DNA of 64,000 nt from NCBI GenBank assembly GCA_028274465.1, contig CM051456.1, forward strand, positions 101,717,348-101,781,347, read 5' to 3'. A program made the position numbers and the translations under genes. Source of the stretch: Plantago ovata (Eukaryota; Streptophyta; Magnoliopsida; Lamiales; Plantaginaceae). The notes under the pieces are model-generated. The model had not been told where the DNA came from. It did not search any database and worked only from the letters and a program-made list of their open reading frames with translations. Position 1 is the first letter of the stretch, and every line of letters starts with the position of its first letter. Positions 1 to 11,163 of this stretch are shown one piece after another.

Positions 1-698
1 GTTTGTCTCATAATCATTGATATAAATGAACAAGGGATTTTGTGCAGCAAATGCTGCAATGAATTATGTTTTCATATAATATTATTGAAAAAGAACAGAA
101 CAACAAATCTCCGGAGGGAAAGGAACCGTTTACCCAGCAAAAAAAGAACCACTCTTACAAGTAAAGGAGACAGACTAATTGTTTTATAGTAACAACAACC
201 TATGATCCAACAACTATGTAATATGCTAGAACTCTAATTGGGAACTTTCCACATAAATCTAAAGCTGTAATATATAACAACAAAAGCAGAATGTAAATTC
301 CTACATACATTTTAATTCCTGAAATGATGGAAATTGGGATCCGTAATAATTTTCCAAAGGAATATGCCAAACTGTTATTCTGAGTATGAATTTATGATTA
401 AGTTTCTTATGTGTTGAACCCAATGAGGTAGGATGCAAGTTTGCTATTTTAGTAACACAGCGACTGTACTAAGCAAGGTTTATAGTGACTAGCAATATTA
501 AGTGATGTTTAATTTCATGATATGCATAGACTTCCTAGTCAATCAAGGAAATCCATGCACCATTTCAAGTAAAAAAACAAATCTAAGTAGAAAAGCATAT
601 TCCACCATAAGAAAGAAAATTTAAGGAAAAAAGCAATCACTAAAAGATAGTAGTAACACATAACAAAATAGAAATTATTACCAAACAATAAGTCTAAC
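1..698. other. Left edge, intron of the DPH6-like gene
   Basis: AT-rich sequence without a recognisable exon. It lies downstream (in minus-strand sense) of the GT donor that closes the last visible DPH6 exon at 699, so it is most likely the next intron, with the remaining exons left of the window. Confidence 0.6.
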
Positions 699-3600
699 CT
701 GGCTGTACGGACCAATACAACTAGGAGCCCACTGTGAAATACTTTGGATATGCAGAACCTTTTTAGTATTATCATTAGAAACCAATACTTCAACATAAGC
801 CTTCCCCAGACCAACATGTGATAGAGGAAGCTCAACTGTAGAACGTGAAGGTACACCGAATCGACAATCTTCTTGACGAATGGATTTCACATATATCTCA
901 TTTGCCAAAGAAAACTGGTTCATATCGGCAATATATAAATGAATATATAGGACACTTTCCCAAGAGCAATTATATTCGGTAAGCAGCAGTTCAATTTTCT
1001 GTAAAACCAAAGATAGGTCCTCCTGCAAATCTGTTAAAAAGGGTGATAGCAAATTAAAAGCAGCTGAAAAAAAAAAACAAAGAAAAAAAAAGAAAAAGAA
1101 ATGCACTTGTGAAACAAATGCATAAAGCTAGGAAATAAAAAAAATGTATATCTCATACCTGGTGAGGCTCTAGAGGCATCTTGTAGCCAGCAAGTAATAG
1201 AAAAGGTATCAGCCTTCTCAGATTTCGAGATGTAAAGGCCTTGCTTTTTGTCTACTGATAAATCAGAAACCACAGATAATTTCTGGCATGGGCTCTCAAT
1301 AGCATCTTGCCCATCTCCCAGCACTTCAAATACTGAATCAAAGACCTCATTGCTCTGGTCCTTATCACTTGATACCAACTTTGTCTCCAAATGATATTCC
1401 AAGGGATGAAGAACCCCTACAGGAGCTATTGGATCGGATGAATGTAAGACAATTTGAAATTTATCTAGCACAATTCGAGCATTCTGGAAAAGATCTATAC
1501 GTTAATAAGTATACTGGAAGAAGGGAGTACAACGCAGTGGAGACTTATGCATAGCCTAAACGACAAGTGAAATACATAAAGTGCAGGATAACATAAAAAG
1601 GAACCTACTTTAAAGAGGGGGCAGTCCAGTGTTAAAGTTTCATATTCTCCCCCTTCACCACAAACATTAACCCCATACATCCTGCAAGATAAATCAAGGA
1701 ACGGTTGATGTTCTGGAGGATCACAAAATATGGATGAAGAAACTAACATACTTATTCGGCTCGAACCATTAAAAATTGTGCAGATGGAGATTAGAGATAC
1801 AAATAAACAAGCAAATTTACTCTTTTAGCTTATGAAGATGAGGCTCCAAGTAAGCAATATCCTTCCCCAAATGTTTCGTAGGGTCTAATCCCAATGATGC
1901 AACCTATGCAAAGAAAAGACAACCAATGAAAATCAGAAGAGAAGTTATCAGAAAGGTTACAAATTAGAGATAATGATAAGAAAAGGGTCAGCATATGAAA
2001 GGAGGGTACAATGAAAATAAAAATAAAAATGAAAAGAAAGGAAGAGCTTGACGAAGTCACATGAGCTCATGGGGAAAAATGGAGCATACAAAGCACCGCG
2101 ACAAACAACAAAAAAAGTTAATGAAACGAGAGGTAAATGCATTAGATACCTTAACTGTGATGGCATTAATTCCACTAGTTATCTGGAAAGAAAAGATAAC
2201 CACCATTAGCAATGCGGTTATTCATATAATCCAGAAAAAATGAAATATATCAACAATATGAATGTCAATTGCTGCCGCTACATCCTATTACTATAATATA
2301 GAAAATTACCATTTGTTGCAGAAGTGACGACTGATCTTGCTTCCACAAATATGCCAAAGAAACAAGCCCTAACCTAGAACATATATTTTCCACGCGTAGC
2401 CTTTGGTAGTCAGAAGCAATAGCACCAGAGGATACGGCTGAAACAGAGGGTATTTTTCGTTTTACTTCTTTCAAAAGGATTAACATATCTTCAACCTCAT
2501 CCCCAGGAGTCATATTGTAGCTAAGACCATGATGTCTGCGAAGCATAGAATTTTTTTAGAAACCAAAGGAACTAGTTCTTAAAGCATTGACATTGTTAGT
2601 GAATGCATCATAAACTAAATCAAGTTACAGATGTAGAAGATCAGAATCTACTCCTTAAGTCCTCCCCAGCTGGTTCTATGTCATAGTTAGAAACCCATTC
2701 CTCATTTCAATAATGTGTTCTCTCAACTTGTCCAATTTGTTGTAACAATACACTCCCCATGTACCTTCACTTCCATTTTAATAAATTTCGGTATTGCCTT
2801 CCGAAAAAAGGGAAGAAATGCTGAAGACATTGCTAATATTAGATGAATGGATTAACTGCAACAAGTTGCCTAACTTTTCAATATGGTCAGGAACTTGAAC
2901 TATTCCAGAAGTCCAAAAGCTTGTAAATAATGTGTTCTCTCAACTTGTCCAATTTGTTGCAACAATACACTCCCCATGTACCTTCACTTCCATTTTAGTA
3001 CAGTTTGGTATTGCCTTCCGAAAAAATGGAAGAAATGCTGAAGATATTGCTAATATTAGATGAATGGATTGACTGAAACAAGTTGCCTAACTTTAATACG
3101 ATCAGGAACTTGAACTATTCCAGAAGCCCAAAAGCTTGTAAAGTGCAATGATCCAGTATCCCCCCTTGATAAACCATAACCAAGCAACAAAGGATTGCAT
3201 AGGGCATGACCAGTAAGTTTCAACATCACATTCCTGAGTTCAAACAAACGACTACTACAAAAATAGACTTGACAGTGAAGGACTAACCAATTAACACGCT
3301 CCAATTTCTAATGATGTCAGTAACCACAATCCCTCGAATACCAAAAAGCAGAACAACAACAATACAGTAACATTGCATACTATCCAAAATGCCACATTTT
3401 ATGTTGTGATTATAGCTTTGAAAGGTTCAACTCAGAAACTTGTTAAATAGATAACCTCGTTGATCCTCGAATTCGCCTGCGAAACAAAGGAAGCCCCATG
3501 CATTGTGCATAACTAACAACTATCTGATGTCCAACCTGTGCAACACCATTCAACCATTCAAAATAAATAAAATAATAATAATAGTAAATAAATAAACAAA

Positions 3601-3869
3601 TAAAACTAGAAATTAATTTTGAAAACGAAAGGCTTACAGTTTGATACATGTAACTATCGAGCTCATCCTGTTCATCGTCAATTGGCATCAAGTTCGCCAG
3701 AGCTACAATCTGAGTTCGTCAAATAAACAATCAATCAATCAATCAAATGGTAAAGGAAAACAATTTAATTTCCTTAAGAAGGAAAGCAAACCTGGTGGCC
3801 GTACTGCTCGCACTTCATCATCGCGTAGCAACTGTCCTTGCCGCCGCTCACCAGCGCAACCACCTTCAT
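699..3869 (-). CDS. DPH6: Diphthine--ammonia ligase (DPH6-like), 5' part, nine exons, truncated by window edge
   Basis: The family makes the last amidation step of diphthamide on elongation factor 2, using ATP and ammonium in the cytosol. Visible exons (minus strand): 3792-3869, 3638-3709, 3456-3535, 2310-2535, 2150-2182, 1821-1903, 1609-1681, 1159-1483 and 699-1030. All have GT-AG borders and compatible phases. Exon 1 starts MKVVALVSGGKDSCYAMM, with the SGGKDS PP-loop that binds ATP. Exon 4 encodes the EVEDM and SSGAIASDYQRLRVE signatures, and exon 7 has CGEGGEYETLTLDCP. All three are diagnostic of the ATP_bind_4 (DUF71) domain. Exons 8-9 enter the first of the RidA/YjgF-like domains that plant and fungal DPH6 proteins carry at the C terminus (FGVPSRSTVELP, APSCIGPYSQ). 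The second such domain should lie beyond the left edge. No stop or frameshift is seen, so the visible part looks functional. Confidence 0.93.
2709..3146. repeat. 217-bp tandem duplication inside DPH6 intron 3
   Basis: Two adjacent near-identical copies, one from about 2709 and one from about 2927, both opening with AATAATGTGTTCTCTCAAC and both containing CTCCCCATGTACCTTCACTT. Matching landmarks are 217 bp apart. The repeat lies between exon 3 (ends 3456) and exon 4 (starts 2535) and does not touch a splice site. Confidence 0.9.
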
Positions 3870-4512
3870 TGTCGCCGGTTGAGTTGACCAGGGTTTTGAC
3901 TTTGGGCCAGTAAAATGACTAGTTGAGGTCTTTGAGGAATTGGGGGGAATCCGACTTTGCAGAATCTGCCAGGGAATTGTAGTGTGTTTTTCCAACCGGG
4001 GTCCGGGAGTGATGTTGTAACCGGTGAAACCAAAACGGTCGTCCGGATTGATCCGGTTAACCAGACAGCAGTGAGTTTTGATGCCATTTGACCTCAGTTA
4101 ACACGAATCATATAAACAAACCGCCGTCTACCAGTTATTTAAGTCGAATTTGGTTAAATAATATATCACAATCGGTATGTTTGGCTTTGAACTGGCTTGT
4201 GGTATTTTGTTATTTTGGTAAATCGGTGTTGTTGGGTTACGTTTGGCTTTTGTTAAATAACAAAAGACACAACCCGAGTTACTATTTACCATTTCCAAAA
4301 CTCTTTTCTCTCTCTAGCCTGCCACATTTCGGTCTTTGTCTCTCCCTTCTCTCTTCTCACCGACTAAAACCATGGCCACGGGGAAAAGAATTCCGGCCAA
4401 ATCTCCACCGTTAGGCCACCCACGACGAAACCAAACACACCATTAGACTCCCCTCGTCCCGATCTACAATCCTATCAGAACCAAATCTCAAAACGGTTGA
4501 CTTTCCAAATCG
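3870..4512. promoter_or_regulatory. Probable bidirectional promoter between DPH6 and the 98-aa gene
   Basis: The start codons of the two divergent genes (3869 minus, 4513 plus) are 643 bp apart. The right half (about 4290-4360) is rich in CT tracts, as in many plant 5' leaders. About 4175-4280 is related to an inverted fragment at 9836-9889 and looks like part of a small repeat or MITE. Confidence 0.5.
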
Positions 4513-5817
4513 ATGGTCGGCGCGTGGAGCTTTTCGGCGGCGCGTTTCGTCTACCTTGGAGAGGCCATGACCGACCCGTGGTGGAGGGAGCTCGTACGGT
4601 GAGGAAAATGGAGTTTCCCGGCGACCTTTGTTTTTTTCGACTCTTTTCTGATCCAGTGGAGGTTTCCGGCCTTCTTCACTAGTCGAATTGAGTGCACTCA
4701 CATAACAATAAGATGAGTTCTCTAAACTCTAATCTTTTGTCTTCTACACTTGGAATTTCATTCCGCCTATAATTTTCTGGGTATTGTTTACTGTGTCTTA
4801 TGTATTTTTATTGTATGGATTTCTCTATGCTAATTGATTTGGGCGTTTGATTATTGCATGTGTAATTTAATTTCTTTAATTTGGGATAAAAATTTGGGAT
4901 TAGGGTTTTTTTTTCAATTTTTTGCTTTTTATTTGGGGTTCAAGGCAGTCTGCTTTGGATGCAATTTGCTATGTTCTTGTTGTGGGTTTTTTTTTTATTT
5001 CCATATATTTTATGTTTTCGTTTTTTGTTGTGGCATCCTCTGCTTCTATGCTATTTTTTGATGTAGATTTTTTCTGTGTCCATTTTGCTTTTTGGTAGCC
5101 TTGTTTGTATCCACTTTGCTCTGATATTCGATAAGTGAAGTCTTTTTTGAGTCTGTAATAGGGTTAGTTCTTGTTCATGTTGGCTTTGCAATAGTTGGGT
5201 TGTGGCAGTTTGCGTTGTTGCATGTGGCATTTTGAAATGGATTGAGAAAGGGCAATCTGCTGCCGGTTTTATTTTTGTGGCATTGGCAGTTTGCGTGTGT
5301 TTGGTTTGGTTGCTAAGTTGTATGCCTCTGTGCCATACATGAAAATGCAAAGTATAGTTGTTTATGAGGCACAGTATCTCGGCTTGTGTTTTTTGTTATA
5401 TTACAGAAGGTAATTCTAATCAAATACCCCTATTTACCAAAACAACAAAATACCAGTTTAAAGCCAACCACCCTGATGTCTGCTTTTCTTTTTGGTCGAC
5501 AATGATTAGTCCAGAGAGGAAGTTGTACTTGAGGATGTTGGAGTTGCCGGATTATCTTCCTTGGCAGCCCTTGAACCGAATTACGGCACATTGTACTCAA
5601 AGGTGATGGACTCGTGATATTGCTCTCAGTTTTAATGTATGGCAGTATTTAATTTTGGATGCTTATACTATTTGTACCTCTCTTGAATGTGAATAACAGG
5701 GTTATATCAGCGTCGTATCTTGGCGTGGCTCAACTGTCGTTCCAGTCGAGCAGCCATGGCGTTGCTGCCTTTGCATGGTATGATGTGTTCGGTTTTCAGA
5801 AAAGCAGACCCAAATAG
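4513..5817 (+). CDS. Small three-exon gene, 98-aa protein of unknown function
   Basis: I built this model from splice sites. Exon 1 is 4513-4598 (ends CG|GTGAGG), exon 2 is 5510-5602 (after ATTAG, ends AG|GTGATGG) and exon 3 is 5700-5817 (after AACAG, stop TAG). Both introns are phase 2 and the three pieces join into one frame of 98 codons plus stop. The protein begins MVGAWSFSAARFVYLGEAM, continues through a charged PERKLYLRMLELPDYLPW stretch and ends WYDVFGFQKSRPK. I see no signal peptide or membrane helix and do not recognise the family. Intron phase agreement and the position head to head with DPH6, behind a CT-rich leader, support a real gene. Alternatives are a longer transcript with more exons or a non-coding transcript. 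No Kozak-like context decides the start. Confidence 0.45.
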
Positions 5818-6674
5818 GCTAGTCAGAAAAGTTATAACATATGCATGCATTATAATATGCATTATCATGTCATTTTGCATTATTGTAGTGGGAAAATGGA
5901 ACGTTGGCGATGATGATTGCATGCATGGGTTATAAACGACAGTTGACTTGTACAATTAGCATATGAGCTACACCGTATCTTGGCGAGGCGATTTCTATCG
6001 CATCCATGGCGGATGCCTTTGTTAGTTTTGTACAGGCATCCATTTCTGAGTTTTATTGATAAAAATCTGAGCCAACTTGCATTCTAAACTGTTATGTCTA
6101 TACTGTTGAAATTTCCTTTGTTTTATTTTTCCCAACTTGCATTGTAGACTAGTTGCCTTGTGAATATATCTGAGCTAACTTGTCATATTTGGTTGAGGTG
6201 TGCCACCTTCTACATTAGTTTGTGGTAGGGATGTTGGGATTTTGCATGTCATTTGTCACTATATACAAATTTTTCAAAGTTATTAACTTCATTTATTTTA
6301 TTGGAAATGACTACTCATGTTGGGACATGAGTGCCTATTGTTATTCATGTTTCCCAACACCAAACCATTATCACACTTTTGACCAATTTTTTTATTCCCA
6401 TTTTGGCACTTAGCTTCAAATAGGGACACAACTACAACTTCCAATGCATCCCTTCCTTACTATAAATGTGCATCCTTCCCTTTCATTTCCTTACACCTAA
6501 AACACACAAGAAACACTACTCTCCTACTATCCTCCCCTACCTCTTTTGCAAACAGCCGACATCCCCCTACTCCCAATTGAATTTTATTTTCACGTTAAGG
6601 TGCAAATTTCATTACCTTCATAGAGTACCTAGCTTCATTACATGCATTTTAGTTGCTATGTCTACTTGGTTCTT
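5818..6674. other. AT-rich sequence downstream of the 98-aa gene
   Basis: No convincing gene. At about 5970-6058 there is a short open stretch that again encodes a YLGEA-type motif, with nucleotide similarity to exon 3 of the upstream gene (shared GTATCTTGGCG and CCATGGCG). It may be a decayed partial duplicate or 3' UTR. 6420-6674 reads like a leader: CT-rich, with no long frame. Confidence 0.4.
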
Positions 6675-7919
6675 TGATGAACGTTATCAGGGTTCAGTCA
6701 AATAAATTTGTAATAGCCAAAGGCAATCCACAGATACAACGAAAACCATAGTGTAGTAGTAGAATGACTCGAGTGTCGTTCTCTCAGGACTATAACTAGC
6801 TTTATCTATTTAACAAGAGAATATAAAACAGCAAGTAAAAAGATAGGGGGTTTTCAAGCAGATAATGGAGGTTGGTGATAGTATGGTCCTTCTTAACATA
6901 ATGGGTCGATAATCATGCATAAATTCCTCGGTCTTGCATGGAGATCTTTGAATGAATCTTGGGTCCTGTTGTAAGTATTGTGCACTACGAAGATAAAGTG
7001 GGTCTGACCTGTCAACAACTAACATCCTATTGTGTTCCGTAATCATTCAACACTACGAAGATAATTAAGTCTGATTGGCCGACAAGTGTCCTAGTGTGCA
7101 TAATGATCAATACAACATACGAGAAATTGGTGTTCAACTCATCAACGAAATAAAGCAATGACACGGAGTATAATGCGCGATATAGCCATTAGCATGATTA
7201 TCTTCCCTCGCTAAGAATTCACATACTACCACCAACGATAAATTTAGCTACTCATAATGTGCATGCAATCAATAGCAATCATAGAAGAAAACATATTGAA
7301 AGAATATATAAAATAAGTAGATAAAAGTTGTAAGATACAAAGTTACCGAAGGTTGTCAATCTCCGGATGATTGTGATCCTACGCGCTCCAATCTGCTATG
7401 AAAAAGTATCCCCTAAGCTATGGAACTCCCAGGACAGGCCCCGGGAAGTTCCTACCTAAAACTATAGAGAGAGGTGAGAAAGTAGGCTTGGAAAGATATG
7501 ATTTTCGGAGAGAAAACTCGCAACTATATATAGGCCCGAAAAACTTCTGGGGCGGTTCTCCCCCCAGTGTAAACGCGAAATTTTCGCGTTTTCGACGCGG
7601 TTTTGGATTTCTTCACCTTTTCGGACTCGGTTTATGACTTCTAGTAGCCTTCTAACCTCCAGATTCGGCCCCTAGACTCCAAATCCTATCCGGAAACCTT
7701 CAGATACTCCAAATATGCTTCTGGAACACCAATTCCTTGCATACTTCAATATAATTGCCCGTAAATCTCCGAATTTCAACCAAAACCTGTAAAATAAAAT
7801 CTAAAAGGAAACGTGACACTATTCTAATAAAATGTACTAAAATATAGCTAAATTAACATAGATGATAGCTAAATTAGGTGAAAAAGACTCGAATGAAAGT
7901 GTAAAATACACATTCATCA
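6675..7919 (-). mobile_element. Solo LTR of the Athila-like family, reverse orientation, 5-bp TSD
   Basis: The 1245-bp sequence begins TGATGAACG and ends TTCATCA. Read on the minus strand it matches the LTRs at 23132-24314, 30124-31335 and 60645-61877 along its length. Examples are the start GTGTATTTTACACTTTCATTCGAG-like segment and the end with CTTGGTTTTCGTTGTA and TTGCCTTTGGCTA. It is flanked by perfect TTCTT direct repeats (6670-6674 and 7920-7924). No internal region is attached, so this is a solo LTR left by recombination between the two LTRs of a former full element. Confidence 0.92.
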
Positions 7920-8782
7920 TTCTTTATTACATGTCTTTAGTTACATGCAATTGAGTTGTTATGTCTATTTCGTTCTTCATCACATGTCTTTTGTATGTGT
8001 AACTTCTTATCACTTTAGCGTTATGTTTACGATCATCCCATCGTATACTCTCATTCCAGCATATAAAAAGTACGTAAAATGAAAGAAATCCGTTCTAGGC
8101 TTTTTGGGTTTACTATTCTTATACCGGCTGCATTATATTCTGCTATGCTTCAGTTCTCATGCACGAAAGGAAATCAATGGATACACTCGAAAGCTGCCAC
8201 TATTTTCTCCTTATTGGTCTTCGGAGAATTGTTTTTTATTTTTTTATTTTTAAGGAAACCATTACTGTCTTAAACACGTAGTTGCTATTAATATTATTTT
8301 GTAATTCTATACTTTTATGGTTATTTCACATATCGTACATCCGTTTGCTGTAATTTGTAATTGCGAACAATTCAAACTTTCTATAATATTTGTATATGTG
8401 GATGTCTATATAATGCGTGTAAACGTATGTAAGGTTTAAAGGTACCTTGATAAAACCGGCACGTAAAGCTACCAAAGATAATTCATTACCTGAGTTATAT
8501 TATACAAAATGCATAACTAAAAAGGCAGTTTATAAGCAGACACCCCTTAGTAGGCAAACTTTTTTTTTAATTATCTCTAGCCTTTGAAAGTTAACAAAAA
8601 ACGAAAATCCAACTAAAGTACCCGACATAAAAGAAACCATTAAAGGTCATGAAAAGTTTTCTAAGCTTTAAAAAAATTATAAAGTTTTCCGAAAAATGGA
8701 TCCACATTTGAACACCAGAACTCAGTCATTCGAACACCATCTAATCATTATGTTGGTATGTTAATAATTCCTTGTGCAGTCA
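7920..8782. other. Gene-free AT-rich stretch
   Basis: It contains loosely repeated motifs such as ACATGTCTTT and TTATGTCTA around 7925-8000, continuing the target sequence left of the solo LTR. Reading frames here have no recognisable domain. A polypyrimidine/AG acceptor-like site (CCTTGTGCAG) lies at about 8771-8779, just before the next open frame. Confidence 0.4.
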
Positions 8783-9187
8783 ATGGCTTCCGGATCATCC
8801 AGCTCTTCCAGTCGTAGGCCAATTTCCTGCGACCATCCTTGGACTCCTGCCACGCATAAAAGATTTATCCGCACTGTTTTATCTTTTGGTGAGAAGGGAA
8901 AAATGGTTGGTACGAGTTTTCAATGGACTACATGGAGGGAGATTCTGGCCATAATGAAAGATGGCTTACCTGAAAATGAAAACCTTCGAGTGGCTCATCT
9001 GGTTACCAGGTACAATATTATGAAGTATGAGTTTCAGCGCGCTTCAGATAAAAAACCCACAGAGCCAAGTTGGATTGTGAAGCCGAATGGTGATTTGGTC
9101 CGCCCCGCCTACTACGATGTCAATGAATGCCGTCGAATTCCCGAGGAGATGATTTCTTCAAGTTCTAGCAGATTGGAGACATGTTGA
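8783..9187 (+). CDS. Possible terminal exon of a small SANT/Myb-like protein
   Basis: The 134-codon open frame starts at ATGGCTTCC and follows a TTGTGCAG acceptor-like site by three bases, so it may be the last exon of a spliced transcript. A serine-rich start precedes HPWTPATHKRFIRTVLSFG, then spaced tryptophans (FQWTTWREIL) and a lysine/arginine-rich helix. The W-spacing is reminiscent of the Myb/SANT-like domains found in plant transposon-derived proteins, but I cannot confirm it. The C terminus (VRPAYYDVNECRRIP) is not recognised. There are no disabling changes. A decayed transposon ORF1 is the main alternative. Confidence 0.35.
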   Translation: MASGSSSSSSRRPISCDHPWTPATHKRFIRTVLSFGEKGKMVGTSFQWTTWREILAIMKDGLPENENLRVAHLVTRYNIMKYEFQRASDKKPTEPSWIVKPNGDLVRPAYYDVNECRRIPEEMISSSSSRLETC

Positions 9188-9835
9188 CTTTTTGTCGGAA
9201 AGAGCCATAATGGAACTGAGCCTATCACAAAAGGCAACATAATTCCCTTTCCGTAATGCTAAGCAATTCCCTTGCATAATAATGTTGAAAATCTCCAATA
9301 ACATGCGCTACTTCAATATGTAACCGCAACTAAAGGGTTCTGTGTGTACCCGTATTATTATTTATAAACATGTGTGACTGTTACTTTGCCTTATCGTAAT
9401 GAACTTTGCATTAACGAATTTCCAATTATATGTTTTCTAATATTATTTTGTCATTTTATTTTATTAATTTAAATCCGTATTTGTTGCAAAATGTCGGTGT
9501 TTTTTTTTTTTTAAAAAAACAAATTTAAAAAAAAAGACGTTTTTTTTTATTTTACATTACATTATTTAGATTTTTTATTTCTAATATACCAATTCAACTC
9601 AACAATAAATAATCCTCCCACTATTTAAACAACCCCACAGAATCTCTCACCAATCCCAATACATGTCAACACATCATTAAACAAATCAAACAAACATTCT
9701 CTTTCACATTCTCTTACAACACTCATCATTATACCTATAAAAATCCTACCACCCTACCATTCAAACCCCTTAATTCAAACCCAACTACAACATCAAAAAC
9801 TAAATTAACAAATCCTTAGTTCCGTCACTATTCCG
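9188..9835. other. AT-rich stretch with no gene
   Basis: Poly-T/poly-A runs at about 9499-9550 and a C/A-rich, G-poor stretch at 9600-9830. Nothing else recognised. Confidence 0.5.
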
Positions 9836-9889
9836 GCTTTTGTTAAATTTAACAAAATACCACAAGCCAGTTCAAAACCAAACAGCCAG
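9836..9889. repeat. Inverted fragment related to the DPH6 promoter
   Basis: TAACAAAATACCACAAGCCA and the following bases are the reverse complement of about 4175-4212 upstream of DPH6 (GGCTTTGAACTGGCTTGTGG). TTTTGTTAAATTTAACAAAA just before it is palindromic. It may be one end of a MITE present at both loci. It directly abuts repeat A. Confidence 0.65.
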
Positions 9890-10595
9890 AATATGACAGA
9901 ACCAAGTAAGAACATGTATCAACCACAATAAGTAAAACTATTGCATAAATAAGTGTTTAAAGCATGTAATTAATAACACTATATTAAATAAAAATACTTT
10001 TAAACAAATACTCATGCATTTAAAAGACATAATCTAAAAGTCTTAAAGAAAATGAACAGAAGTAGCAATAGTAAGCATGTTAACTTAGCAGAGGTTAAAC
10101 AAAATCAACAGCATCACAGTTTCGAAAAACCGAACAACAACTGAGAACCAGACACCAATAGAAGCAGACAAAGGACACTCAACTAAATCAGCAACTCGGA
10201 CCCTCACACACACTCCAAAGGCTAGAAGATCCTATTCTAGCAAGCTCGAGTTTGAACTCAAGGTATGATACCAACTGTAACGGTACCGAATTTTTTTGAA
10301 ATAAAATAAGTTTCAAATCAAAAGCAAGGGTTTTCAAATAATAAAGAGAAAAGGGTTTTAGCGCGCATATCGCTTACAAATTTAAAAATTAACTCAATGG
10401 TAACTATGTTCAAAATAAAGATAACGGACAGAATGAAGAATTCAAAAGGTTTTTCTTCTTATTTATCGTAACCAACTCCCCAAAGCAGATTGAGTCCCAA
10501 CTCTCAGTCGTTGGACGCCTAAGATTGGTCACCGTCAGTAGAATCTACAAGCAAGGAAGTGAAAACATAGAGTGTGAGATAAAGGATCACAGTGG
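9890..10595 (-). repeat. Direct repeat A: internal/PBS/LTR piece of an LTR retroelement
   Basis: 706 bp, nearly identical to 11164-11871. It holds a tract of unknown retroelement sequence, then (minus strand) TTGGTATCA, matching an initiator-tRNA-Met type primer site at about 10265-10275. This is preceded by an LTR end whose plus-strand form starts TGTAACGGTACC (10276). The parent element therefore lay on the minus strand. The repeat stops abruptly at AGTGG (10591-10595), where DPH6-derived sequence begins. Confidence 0.8.
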
Positions 10596-10597
10596 TT

Positions 10598-11163
10598 ACG
10601 AAACGCTTACAGTTTGATACATGTAACTATCGAGCTCATCCTGTTCATCGTCAATTGGCATCAAGTTCGCCAGAGCTACAATCTGAATTCATCAAACAAA
10701 CAATCAATCAATCAATCAAATGGTAGAGGAAAACAATTTAATTTCCTTAATGAAGGAAAGCAAACCTGGTGGCCGTACTGCTCGCACATCATCATCGCGT
10801 AGCAACTGTCCTTGCCGCCGCTCACCAGCGCAACCACCTTCATTGTCGTCGGTTGAGTTGACCAGGGTTTTGACTTTGGGCCAGTAAAATGACTAGTTTG
10901 GAGCTCTTTGAGGAATTGGGGGGAATCCGACTTTGCAGAATCTACCAGGGAATTGTAGTGTGTTTTTCCAACCGGGAGTGATGTTGTAACCGGTGAACCC
11001 AAGACGGTCGTCCGGATTGATCCGGTTAACCAGACATCACTGAGTTTTGATTGATCCAGTTTTCTCACCGTGACCGGTCATTTGCACTCAGTTAACATGA
11101 ATCATATAAAGAGTCGGCCGTCTGCCAGTGATTTATGTCGACTTTGGTCAAACAATAGAGCAC
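10598..11163 (-). pseudogene. Duplicated 5' fragment of DPH6: promoter, exon 1, intron 1, exon 2
   Basis: Colinear with about 3625-4172. Exon 1 copy at 10766-10843 and exon 2 copy at 10611-10682, with intron 1 and both splice sites kept. The copied exon 1 still carries the SGGKDS loop, with a lysine-to-methionine change at residue 19. Small indels occur in the upstream part (for example at 10960-10980 and 11050-11085). No further DPH6 exon follows: exon 2 runs into repeat A at 10597. It cannot make the enzyme, but it retains a promoter and a translatable start, so a short chimeric transcript reading into the retroelement is possible. Confidence 0.92.

Noticed and set aside
7398..7637. 79-codon frame
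   Set aside because: Inside the solo LTR, spanning its GC module.
8079..8273. 64-codon hydrophobic frame
   Set aside because: Low-complexity AT-rich sequence with chance membrane-like composition.
10712..11068. 118-codon frame as an independent kinase-like or ATPase gene
   Set aside because: It is exon 1 of the DPH6 duplicate extended into its own 5' leader and intron.
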